This document shows positions 35,640 to 43,509 of a stretch of 64,000 bases of DNA, one piece after another; position 1 is the stretch's first letter, and each line of letters begins with the position of its first letter. Location: assembly GCA_035303945.1 (NCBI GenBank), contig DATGQZ010000012.1, forward strand, positions 19,900 to 83,899. Reading direction: 5' to 3'. The notes under the pieces are model-generated. The model saw only the letters and a list, made by a program, of their open reading frames with translations. It was not told the origin of the DNA and ran no database searches. The stretch comes from DATGMS01 sp035303945 (GTDB lineage Bacteria; Bacteroidota; Bacteroidia; Cytophagales; Cyclobacteriaceae). A program made the position numbers and the translations under genes.

Positions 35640-36740
35640 ATGAAAATATTGATGACCATAGATGCGGTCGGCGGGGTTTTTAATTATGCCATGGATCTGG
35701 CCCGTTGTCTTCTAGAAGAACAAATGGAGCTGGTGCTGGCATGTACAGGACCTGAACCGAATGCATCACAAAAAGAACACATACAAAAACTTCAAAAGAA
35801 GGGAGTCAGGTTTTATCATCGGCCCTATCGGTTAGAATGGATGGACCAGCCTTGGGAGGATATTCAGCAGGCTAACAAGTGGATAAAGGAGATATATAAC
35901 ATAGAGAAGCCTACGCTGCTGCATTTCAACAATTTTGCGCCTCTATCCCTAACCTGGGAGGTGCCCACCTTACTCGTCGTGCATTCCTGTGTAGCATCAT
36001 GGTGGCAGGAGGTTAAAGCTGAGCCACTTCCCCTACACTATGCTACTTATTTTCAGACCGTTCAACAGGCCCTACTGAAAGCTGATGTTGTGGTGTTTCC
36101 CTCGCGCGGGCTTTTTGATGTATGTCAAAATATATATGGAAAGATCTCCCATCCGCAAATAGTCTACAATGCTATAGCACTTCCTTTGGTGGACCCTGTC
36201 TATGAGTTTTATTCAAAAATGCCAATCATCTTCAGCATGGGTAGACTGTGGGACGAAGCTAAAAATATCGATCTGCTTTTAAAGGCTGCAAAAAGTACCA
36301 ATGGAGAAATTTTCATTGCCGGAGAGCAGGCTGAAGGACTTCCATGCCCCCGCAATGTCCGCTTTCTTGGAAAGCTCAGCCGCCTTCAGGTGATGAATTG
36401 GCTTAAAATCAGTGCGGTGTATGCTTTACCCGTAAAATATGAACCTTTTGGCTTATCATTTTTAGAAGCAGCCTCTCAGCATTGTGCTCTGGTGGGCGGA
36501 GATATCGCCACACTGAGGGAAATTTGGGGCAGGAGTATGACCTATGTGGATAACAACGATCCAAAAATGCTGGCCAAAGCTTGCAATGAATTATTAGAAG
36601 ATCTTCCTTATTGCCGCCTTAAAGGTGAAGAAGCCTACCACCGTGCGAAAAAATACTCTTTGCACAATATGAAGGAACAATACTTGAATCTTTATCATCA
36701 ATTAAAAGCTCCTATACCTCGTGAAGTGGTTGTTTTTTAA
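35640..36740 (+). CDS. Family 4 glycosyltransferase
   Basis: GT-B fold glycosyltransferase of 366 aa. The N-terminal acceptor domain starts MKILMTIDAVGGVFNYAMDLA. The C-terminal donor domain has FSMGRLWDEAKNIDLLLKA and the retaining-GT4 motif YEPFGLSFLEAASQHCALVG (E-x7-E). No membrane segment, so it is likely cytoplasmic or peripheral. It transfers a sugar from a nucleotide donor to an unknown acceptor. It is followed by three more GT-B genes, so the cluster can add at least four sugars if all are active. Confidence 0.88.
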   Translation: MKILMTIDAVGGVFNYAMDLARCLLEEQMELVLACTGPEPNASQKEHIQKLQKKGVRFYHRPYRLEWMDQPWEDIQQANKWIKEIYNIEKPTLLHFNNFAPLSLTWEVPTLLVVHSCVASWWQEVKAEPLPLHYATYFQTVQQALLKADVVVFPSRGLFDVCQNIYGKISHPQIVYNAIALPLVDPVYEFYSKMPIIFSMGRLWDEAKNIDLLLKAAKSTNGEIFIAGEQAEGLPCPRNVRFLGKLSRLQVMNWLKISAVYALPVKYEPFGLSFLEAASQHCALVGGDIATLREIWGRSMTYVDNNDPKMLAKACNELLEDLPYCRLKGEEAYHRAKKYSLHNMKEQYLNLYHQLKAPIPREVVVF

Positions 36741-36782
36741 TGACATAAATCTTCTCTAATCGATGACTTTAAACCTACGTGT

Positions 36783-37898
36783 ATGAAAATTGTATTGTTT
36801 TACCACTCTTTAATCTCTGATTGGAATCATGGAAATGCTCACTTTTTGAGAGGAATATGTACCTCTCTGCTTAAGAAGGGACATGAGGTAGTGGTGTATG
36901 AGCCTAAGGGAGGCTGGAGCCTTACCTCGCTTCTACAGGATTACGGGAGCAGCGCCATTGAGGAATTTAACTTAAAATTCCCGCACCTCAGCCCTAACTT
37001 TTATGATCCTGCCGACTATAATCTCCGGGAGATGTTGGAAGGAGCTGATTTGGTTATTGTTCACGAATGGAACGATCCCGAATTGGTATGGGCAATAGGA
37101 GAATTCAAGCTTGTACAGGATTTTACCCTCTTTTTCCATGACACCCATCATCGCGCTGTGTCTGCCAAATCAGACATGCAACGGTATGATCTAAGCCGCT
37201 ACGACGGCGTATTGGCTTTTGGAGAAAGTCTTAGAGAGGTGTATTATCAGGAACAATGGCATGAGCGGGTTTGGACTTGGCATGAAGCAGCAGATCTTAG
37301 TACCTACCATCCAGTGGCTTCAGAAGAGTATTTGGGTGATGTAGTGTGGGTGGGCAATTGGGGAGATGATGAACGCACGCAGGAGCTCCATGAATTTTTA
37401 ATTGAACCTATCAAAGCTTTAAAACTGAAAGCAAAATTTTATGGGGTTCGGTATCCTCAACACGCCATTGAGGCATTGGAACGTGCCGGCATAGCTTATG
37501 GAGGCTACCTTCCTTCCAGTAAGGTGGCTGAAACCTTCTCAAAGTATAAAGCTACGATTCACGTCCCCAGGCGTTTCTACCGAGAACATCTTCCCGGAAT
37601 TCCTACTATCCGTCCCTTTGAAGCCATGGCTTGCAAGATTCCCTTGCTATCAGCACCTTGGGAAGATTCTGAGAACCTGTTTACTCCTGGCAAAGATTAC
37701 CTCGTCGCGCAAAGCGGTCAAGATATGATGATCTTACTTGCCAAGGTACTTACCGAACCGAATTTCACCACTACGATGGTAAACCACGCGTTTGAAACCA
37801 TTCAATCGAAACATACCTGCGACCACCGTGCGCAGCAACTACTTGAAATTTACCATCAAAGTATTTCCGAAAAAACCAAGAAAGGGGGCTTATCATGA
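36783..37898 (+). CDS. CgeB-like glycosyltransferase (copy 1)
   Basis: A 371-aa protein of the CgeB/Glycos_transf_1_2 (PF13524-like) group. The N-terminus is MKIVLFYHSLISDWNHGNAHFLRGICTSL. The C-terminal donor-binding part has GIPTIRPFEAMACKIPLLSAPWEDSENLFTPGKDYLVAQSGQDM, the hallmark of this group. CgeB of Bacillus helps glycosylate the spore surface. The gene overlaps the next by 4 bp (ATGA type), so translation is coupled. It is more distant from copies 2 and 3 than they are from each other, judged by eye. Confidence 0.83.
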   Translation: MKIVLFYHSLISDWNHGNAHFLRGICTSLLKKGHEVVVYEPKGGWSLTSLLQDYGSSAIEEFNLKFPHLSPNFYDPADYNLREMLEGADLVIVHEWNDPELVWAIGEFKLVQDFTLFFHDTHHRAVSAKSDMQRYDLSRYDGVLAFGESLREVYYQEQWHERVWTWHEAADLSTYHPVASEEYLGDVVWVGNWGDDERTQELHEFLIEPIKALKLKAKFYGVRYPQHAIEALERAGIAYGGYLPSSKVAETFSKYKATIHVPRRFYREHLPGIPTIRPFEAMACKIPLLSAPWEDSENLFTPGKDYLVAQSGQDMMILLAKVLTEPNFTTTMVNHAFETIQSKHTCDHRAQQLLEIYHQSISEKTKKGGLS

Positions 37899-38983
37899 AC
37901 AAAGGACTTCAAATCGCATTTTTTGGCAGCAGTCTCGTCAGTGCATACTGGAATGGAGCCGCTACCTATTATAGAGGAATTATCAAAACCCTTCACCAAC
38001 AGGGGCATCAGGTAAGTTTTTATGAACCCGACGCATTCGGACGTCAGGCAAATCGTGACATTCCAGATCCAGACTACGCCAAAGTGGTGGTTTACCAACC
38101 CACTAGGGAAGAAGTAAGTCGATGTGTTAAGGAAGCCAACAGTGCCGATATAGTTATCAAAGCCAGCGGAGTAGGTGTATTTGACCAAGAACTTGAAGAA
38201 GAAATCCTCAAGAGCCGAAGGGAAGACCAACAGATAATTTTTTGGGATGTTGATGCACCAGCAACCTTGGATAGGATGATCTACGATCCCACAGATTATT
38301 TTATTTCATTGATACCGCAGTTTGACCAGATCCTTACCTATGGTGGCGGTGGACCAGTAGAAGCGGCCTATAAAAATCTCGGAGCTAAAGATTGTACTTC
38401 CATTTATAATGCTTTCGATCCAGAAAGTCATCATCCCGTATCGGCAATGCCTATGTATGAGTGTGATTTGGCCTTTCTCGGCAACCGACTACCTGATCGT
38501 GAAAAGCGTGTAGAAAACTTTTTTATCGCGGTTGCGGAAGCCCTGCCGGACAAAACCTTTATTCTAGGTGGAAGCGGCTGGGACGACAAGCTGCTGCCGC
38601 AAAATGTCCGTTACATTGGTCATGTGGCCACCAAAGACCATAATGCTTTTAATTGCTCACCTTTGGCCGTACTCAATATCAGCCGCGACAGCATGGCGAG
38701 CTATGGCTTCTCTCCCGCTACCCGGGTTTTCGAAGCTGCAGCTGCAGGCGCATGTATGATTACCGATGCTTGGGAAGGCATTTCAGAATTTTTTGAACCG
38801 GGCAAGGAAATCCTTGTCGCCCATTCAAGCCAAGATGTAATTGATCTTCTTCAAACACTGCACAAAGAAAAAGCAAGGGCAATAGGAGAGGCTGCCTTAA
38901 CTCGGGCACTTTCCACGCACACCTATCAACACCGTGCTCAACTGCTGGAAGAAATGTTACAAATGAAAACAAAATTAGTATAA
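37895..38983 (+). CDS. CgeB-like glycosyltransferase (copy 2)
   Basis: A 362-aa CgeB-type glycosyltransferase. It begins LQIAFFGSSLVSAYWNGAATYYRGIIKTLHQQGHQV and has the middle motif FWDVDAPATLDRM and the donor domain SYGFSPATRVFEAAAAGACMITDAWEGISEFFEPGKEILVA. The WNGAATYYRG / DVDAPATL pair also occurs, with changes, in copy 3 (WGNGHATTYRA / DIDTPVTL), so the two are paralogues from a tandem duplication. Presumed cytoplasmic, donor and acceptor unknown. Confidence 0.83.
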   Translation: MNKGLQIAFFGSSLVSAYWNGAATYYRGIIKTLHQQGHQVSFYEPDAFGRQANRDIPDPDYAKVVVYQPTREEVSRCVKEANSADIVIKASGVGVFDQELEEEILKSRREDQQIIFWDVDAPATLDRMIYDPTDYFISLIPQFDQILTYGGGGPVEAAYKNLGAKDCTSIYNAFDPESHHPVSAMPMYECDLAFLGNRLPDREKRVENFFIAVAEALPDKTFILGGSGWDDKLLPQNVRYIGHVATKDHNAFNCSPLAVLNISRDSMASYGFSPATRVFEAAAAGACMITDAWEGISEFFEPGKEILVAHSSQDVIDLLQTLHKEKARAIGEAALTRALSTHTYQHRAQLLEEMLQMKTKLV

Positions 38984-39034
38984 GCAAATAATGCCTTGGC
39001 GATGTTGCCCTCGGGTACCTTAATGGAGATGGAG

Positions 39035-40117
39035 ATGAAAATTGTTTTTATAGGACTTACGATTAGCTCATCATGGGGAAATGGTCATGCCACCACTTAC
39101 AGGGCTTTGCTGAAAGAGCTTGGGAGCATGGGACATGAGGTGTATTTCCTCGAGCATGACAAACCTTGGTACAGCAGCAACCGGGATTTAGGATGGCCTC
39201 AAGCTTATAAATTAGCTTTGTACAACAGCGTAGAAGAACTTAAACACGAGCACGCAGCATTGGTCCAGTCGGCGCAAATGGTCATTGTAGGCTCTTATGT
39301 ACCGCAGGGTGTGGAAGTAAGTCAATGGGTATTGGACACTGCCACCGGAGTCACCGCCTTTTATGACATTGATACTCCTGTCACCTTAGACAAATTGGAT
39401 CAGGGCGACGAAGAGTATATTTCGACGGAGCTAATTCCAGCGTTTGACCTTTATCTATCTTTTTCGGGAGGAGACGTGCTGACGCTCTTGGAAAAAAAAT
39501 ATCAGGCAAAGTCAGCCAAAGCGCTTTATTGCTCTGTGGATCCCAGCCTGTATTATCCAATGGACATCGACAAAGAATATTGCTTGGGCTATCTCGGGAC
39601 ATATAGTGACGACCGGCAGCCCACCGTTCAGGACTTGCTAATTCGCCCAGCAAACCTGATGAGAGACGAAAAATTCGTGGTAGCCGGGCCAGCCTACCCT
39701 TCGGATATCTATTGGCCCGAGAATGTGGCCCGGATTGAGCACCTCCCACCGGACCTTCATCGGGAATTTTACAATCACCAGAAATTTACCTTGAATGTTA
39801 CCCGACAAGCCATGATCCGTTTGGGTTACTCCCCCAGCGTCAGGCTGTTTGAAGCAGCTGCCTGTGGCGTACCCATCATCAGTGATGCCTGGAAGGGACT
39901 CACGGATCTCTTTGAAGAAGGCAAAGAAATCTTTATCGCCAGATCAACAGAGGACGCTCTGGATATCCTCAAAAATACATCCGAGGAAGAGAGACAGCGT
40001 GTTGGCGAAGCAGCACGGCAAAAAATCATGAATGCACATACCGCCGCACATCGGGCTTTGGAGCTGATCGGCTATTACCAGGAGGCAAAACACTTGGTGA
40101 AGCAAAAAGCCTCTTGA
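39035..40117 (+). CDS. CgeB-like glycosyltransferase (copy 3)
   Basis: About 360 aa from the ATG at 39035 (MKIVFIGLTISSSWGNGHATTYRALL); the frame is open upstream to a TTG at 38996, with other ATGs at 39023 and 39029, but the chosen start aligns with copies 1 and 2. It has FYDIDTPVTLDKL and the donor motif LGYSPSVRLFEAAACGVPIISDAWKGLTDLFEEGKEIFIA. The third of three tandem CgeB-type genes. Retention of the same motifs suggests all are active, perhaps with different acceptors. Confidence 0.82.
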   Translation: MKIVFIGLTISSSWGNGHATTYRALLKELGSMGHEVYFLEHDKPWYSSNRDLGWPQAYKLALYNSVEELKHEHAALVQSAQMVIVGSYVPQGVEVSQWVLDTATGVTAFYDIDTPVTLDKLDQGDEEYISTELIPAFDLYLSFSGGDVLTLLEKKYQAKSAKALYCSVDPSLYYPMDIDKEYCLGYLGTYSDDRQPTVQDLLIRPANLMRDEKFVVAGPAYPSDIYWPENVARIEHLPPDLHREFYNHQKFTLNVTRQAMIRLGYSPSVRLFEAAACGVPIISDAWKGLTDLFEEGKEIFIARSTEDALDILKNTSEEERQRVGEAARQKIMNAHTAAHRALELIGYYQEAKHLVKQKAS

Positions 40118-40190
40118 AACCCGATATTATATGCACCAGGTTCAGCATCTAAGGCAAGGAGCTATTCCAACTTGAAACCAGAATTCCAGC

Positions 40191-40994
40191 ATGAATAACA
40201 ACGAACAGATTAGAGAGGATATTGACAAATTAGGACCTTGGTTTCACAACCTCCATCTACCAAGCGGCGCACAAACTGCTCCTGATCACTTTCTAGGGGA
40301 CTTTCCTACCTTCAAATGGCAACAACTCCAAGAACATGTGCCTGCAGATCTGAGCGGATGGAAGGTGTTGGACATTGGTTGCAATGCTGGATTCTACACC
40401 TTTGAACTAGCCAAAAGAGGCGCCGAGGTACTAGGCATCGACCTTGATCCCCATTATCTGCGGCAAGCCCGTTGGGCAGCAAAGATTTTAGGGCTGGAGG
40501 AGCGGGTGGCATTTAAGCAGATGCAGGTCTACGACCTATGGAAAATGGAGGAAAAGTTTGACCTCGTTTGGTTTATGGGTGTATTTTACCACCTGCGATA
40601 CCCGATGCTGGCCTTAGACATTGTGGCTGAGAAGGTAAGAAAGTTGATGGTATTTCAAACGCTCATGATGCCCGATCGTACAGAAAAAATCATTCAACCA
40701 GACTATAAGATCAACGATAGAGAAGAAATGCTGGAAGCAGGTTGGCCCAAAATGGCCTTTATTGAGGATCGCTTAGCCGGGGACCCAACCAATTGGTGGG
40801 TGCCCAATCAGGCAGGAATCAAAGCCATGCTACGCACATGCGGCTTGCAAGTGATCGCCAGCCCAGTTGACGAAACCTATATCTGCAAACCCGAGACAAC
40901 ATTACATGTGGCGAGGGCTTGGAATGAATCAGAGTTTTTGTCAGCCACAGGGCAAATCTGGCAAGATCAATTGGAACTCAAAATACAGAAATGA
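40191..40994 (+). CDS. SAM-dependent methyltransferase (TIGR04290-like)
   Basis: Class I methyltransferase of 267 aa. SAM-binding motif I is WKVLDIGCNAGFYTFELAKRGAEVLGIDLD, followed by FDLVWFMGVFYHLRYPMLALDIVAEKV. The overall form resembles tRNA cmo5U34 methyltransferase (CmoB-type fold), and the text agrees with my memory of the TIGR04290 family, found in sugar-biosynthesis clusters of rhizobia and other bacteria. In this setting it probably methylates a sugar or glycan (inference). Last gene of the plus-strand cluster, 73 bp after the third CgeB-like gene. Confidence 0.83.
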   Translation: MNNNEQIREDIDKLGPWFHNLHLPSGAQTAPDHFLGDFPTFKWQQLQEHVPADLSGWKVLDIGCNAGFYTFELAKRGAEVLGIDLDPHYLRQARWAAKILGLEERVAFKQMQVYDLWKMEEKFDLVWFMGVFYHLRYPMLALDIVAEKVRKLMVFQTLMMPDRTEKIIQPDYKINDREEMLEAGWPKMAFIEDRLAGDPTNWWVPNQAGIKAMLRTCGLQVIASPVDETYICKPETTLHVARAWNESEFLSATGQIWQDQLELKIQK

Positions 40995-41058
40995 TCCTCT
41001 GGGGGTAGAAGGATTGGTCTTATTCTTGATTCAATATGTAAGTCAAACCCTAACAGCT

Positions 41059-41586
41059 ATGAAAATTTTAAACTCTTTCAAGGTTTGTGCCTTGATGATT
41101 ACAGCCACTTCTTTATACAGTTGTGGCGGTGGAGAAGGCAACACCGGCAATAAGGTGACAGAAATCGATAGTGTCCGGGACAGCACCCATATTTTGCATC
41201 ATGAACACATCCCTGATCCGGACGAAGACAGGCGTTTTGTAGCCGACAATGCTGTTCAAGCTACCTTTGCAAGTGCAACGGATTTTAACTGGGAAGATTT
41301 CAAAAACGGTTTGGCTGCTAAACAAGAAGCAATTGGAGAGGGCTTCTCCCAAGAAGAAGATAAAGTCACTACTGCCTGGCAAAAGCTTAATGATCGCATT
41401 TCCTACCAAACGGTGTACCATCATCAGGATGGTGAAGTATGGCTGCAGACTTACTATAAAGACCACAGTCAAAAAGCAGGTAATCAGTCCAATGAAGAAG
41501 GGACTTTATTGACAAAAGCAGCAGCTGAAAACCAGGACTTAATGGATCTTTGGAACAATATGGAGGCAAAAGCAGCCAACCCTTAA
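41059..41586 (+). CDS. Lipoprotein of unknown function
   Basis: About 175 aa from the ATG at 41059. The signal MKILNSFKVCALMITATSLYSC has a lipobox Cys at 22, followed by GGGEGNTG. The mature part contains HILHHEHIPDPDEDRRFVADN, WEDFKNGLAAKQEAIGEGFSQEEDKVTTAWQKLNDRI and repeated acidic segments; no domain recognised. The frame is open upstream to 40867, inside the methyltransferase gene, but the signal peptide fixes the start. Ends before a strong hairpin. Confidence 0.7.
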   Translation: MKILNSFKVCALMITATSLYSCGGGEGNTGNKVTEIDSVRDSTHILHHEHIPDPDEDRRFVADNAVQATFASATDFNWEDFKNGLAAKQEAIGEGFSQEEDKVTTAWQKLNDRISYQTVYHHQDGEVWLQTYYKDHSQKAGNQSNEEGTLLTKAAAENQDLMDLWNNMEAKAANP

Positions 41587-41602
41587 CAAAAAATCAATTA
41601 AC

Positions 41603-41629
41603 GAGGAGTGATCACTGCAATCACTCCTC
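41603..41629. terminator. Hairpin between convergent genes
   Basis: A perfect 10-bp GC-containing stem GAGGAGTGAT / ATCACTCCTC with a 7-nt loop. On minus it is followed by a T-run (GATTTTTTG, after 9 bases); on plus only by TTATC. It sits between the convergent lipoprotein gene and the gene ending at 41649, so it probably acts as a terminator for both. Confidence 0.6.
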
Positions 41630-41648
41630 TTATCAAAAAGGGGTGGTT

Positions 41649-41936
41649 TTAAATATCCAATTCTAATCGCTTAAAGCTCCTCAACTGGTGAGTTGCGTCA
41701 CTTTGACGCTCTTTAACGACCAATGAGGTGGGACTGATGTTGATTACCTCCGAACGTTCAATTAGGGAGGGAATAGTGAGCAACAATGTTCCGGCTTCTT
41801 CCTCGAGCAGGTAAAAATCTGACCTGCCGTCACCCAAAAAGCGCATTTGGCTATTTCCTTGAATTTCGATTACCGGCCCTCCATGTTCTAATTCCCAAAT
41901 CCCTTTGAGCAGCTTTTCAAAATGATTCTTTTGCAT
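41649..41936 (-). CDS. Hypothetical protein (95 aa)
   Basis: A 95-aa protein with no signal peptide, not recognised. It reads HFEKLLKGIWELEHGGPVIEIQGN, then RFLGDGRSDFYLLEEEAGTLLLTIPSLIERSEVINISPTSLVV, a mix of one helix and several likely beta strands, like a small lipocalin-like or WD-type sheet. It is downstream of malQ on the minus strand (gap 49 bp from the malQ stop at 41986), so it could be the last gene of the treZ-treY-malQ operon. Confidence 0.5.
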   Translation of the reverse strand: MQKNHFEKLLKGIWELEHGGPVIEIQGNSQMRFLGDGRSDFYLLEEEAGTLLLTIPSLIERSEVINISPTSLVVKERQSDATHQLRSFKRLELDI

Positions 41937-41985
41937 ACAGCGTCAAAATTTATCTTGATTAAGTGCAAATTTGTTTCCAAATGTT

Positions 41986-43506
41986 TTAAGCCGCCCCATC
42001 TGAACGCCAACGGCCATAGATCCTATTGAAGGTTTTCAGCTCCTCCACGCTTTGCTTACCTGGCCATTGATCAGAAGTCATTCGCCAGGACCAGTTTCCC
42101 GACCCCGTACCCGGTCTATTCATAATGGCAGTCTCATCCAACCCAATAATATCTTGCATAGGAATAACGGCAAGATTTGCGACAGACATCAAAGCCATCC
42201 GATGCAATACCTGATGCACATTTTTCCTGTTGACGGATTGTCCGGTATACGTTGAGATTCTTTTCGCTTCCTCTTTTTTGAGCGATTTGAACCAACCTAT
42301 GGTGGTATTGTTATCATGTGTGCCGGTAAAGACCAAACAATTTTTATGATGGTGGTGAAGAATATAAGTGCTATCGCCCATATTTTCATCAAAGGCAAAC
42401 TGCAAAACCTTCATGGTAGGGAAACCAAAAGCATCCAGTAGCCGATATACCTTATCATCCATCATGCCGAGGTCTTCGGCGATAAAAGGCATAGCAGGAA
42501 ACTTCTGCTTTGCCAGTTGAAAAAATTCCTTTCCTGGGCAAGGGGTCCATTTTCCATTAATCGCCGTCTCCTCTTTGGCCGGAACTTCCCAAAATGCTGA
42601 AAAAGCCCTAAAATGATCCAACCGTACCAAGTCATACAGCTTTAAGTTCTGTCCCAGACGCGCTACCCACCAATCAAATTTGTTCTTTTTCAATGCTTTC
42701 CAATCAAAAACAGGAGTACCCCATAACTGACCCGTCTCACTGAAATAATCGGGCGGCACACCAGATACTTTGATGGGACGCTTTTTCTTATCGAGCTTGA
42801 AATAGGAGGCGTGGGCCCAACAATCCACACTATCATGGGTAATATAGAAAGGGATATCTCCGATCAGGTAAACCTGTTTCTCATGACAATAGCTCACCAA
42901 CTTTTCCCATTGGCGGAAAAACAGAAACTGAATGATTTTTTCTCTTTTTATGTCCTGCGCCAACTCCTGCCGCAATATTTTTAGCGTTTCGTTTTCCCTA
43001 TCTCTGATGGCTTCGGGCCACTCAAACCAGGGCTTTTGGTGCGCATGCTTCAAGCTCAGGTAAAGTGAATAATCTTCAAGCCAGTAGACATTTTCTTCAC
43101 AAAATTTTGCGAAGGGCACCACAAACTGCTTTTCTTGTTGGACAAAGTTGGCGTATGCTTTTTGAAGCATATTTTGCTTAAACTCGCTCACCTGATCGAA
43201 CGCAACTTTTTCCTCATCAAATTCAGGTGCACCCTTGAGGTCCTTCTCTGAAAGCAGCCCATCCTGCTGTAGCATCTCCAAGCTAATCAACAGCGAATTA
43301 CCCGCAAATGCGGAAAAACTGCTATAGGGAGAATGGCCTAAGGATGCTTCTGTTGGATTGATAGGCAATATCTGCCAATAGTGATGCCCACTGTCATGGA
43401 GGAAATCCACAAAGCGGTAAGCTGCCTCGCCCATATCTCCTATGCCGTGGGGAGAAGGTAAGGAGGTAATGTGCATCAAGATGCCACTGCTGCGCGATAA
43501 ATCCAT
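41986..43506 (-). CDS. malQ: 4-alpha-glucanotransferase (amylomaltase)
   Basis: GH77 enzyme of 506 aa that transfers alpha-1,4-glucan segments between malto-oligosaccharides and releases glucose. It has RSSGILMHITSLPSPHGIGDMG at the N-terminus, the nucleophile region VRLDHFRAFSAFWEVP, the acid/base MPFIAEDLGMM and the third carboxylate in FTGTHDNNTTIGW. Full length for the short bacterial type. Its start lies 3 bp after the treY stop, so it is cotranscribed with the treY/treZ pair, recycling the short glucans they leave. Confidence 0.95.
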   Translation of the reverse strand: MDLSRSSGILMHITSLPSPHGIGDMGEAAYRFVDFLHDSGHHYWQILPINPTEASLGHSPYSSFSAFAGNSLLISLEMLQQDGLLSEKDLKGAPEFDEEKVAFDQVSEFKQNMLQKAYANFVQQEKQFVVPFAKFCEENVYWLEDYSLYLSLKHAHQKPWFEWPEAIRDRENETLKILRQELAQDIKREKIIQFLFFRQWEKLVSYCHEKQVYLIGDIPFYITHDSVDCWAHASYFKLDKKKRPIKVSGVPPDYFSETGQLWGTPVFDWKALKKNKFDWWVARLGQNLKLYDLVRLDHFRAFSAFWEVPAKEETAINGKWTPCPGKEFFQLAKQKFPAMPFIAEDLGMMDDKVYRLLDAFGFPTMKVLQFAFDENMGDSTYILHHHHKNCLVFTGTHDNNTTIGWFKSLKKEEAKRISTYTGQSVNRKNVHQVLHRMALMSVANLAVIPMQDIIGLDETAIMNRPGTGSGNWSWRMTSDQWPGKQSVEELKTFNRIYGRWRSDGAA

Positions 43507-43509
43507 AGC

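Noticed and set aside
40867..41058. Upstream extension of the lipoprotein gene
   Set aside because: The extra 64 residues overlap the methyltransferase gene and precede an obvious lipoprotein signal at 41059.
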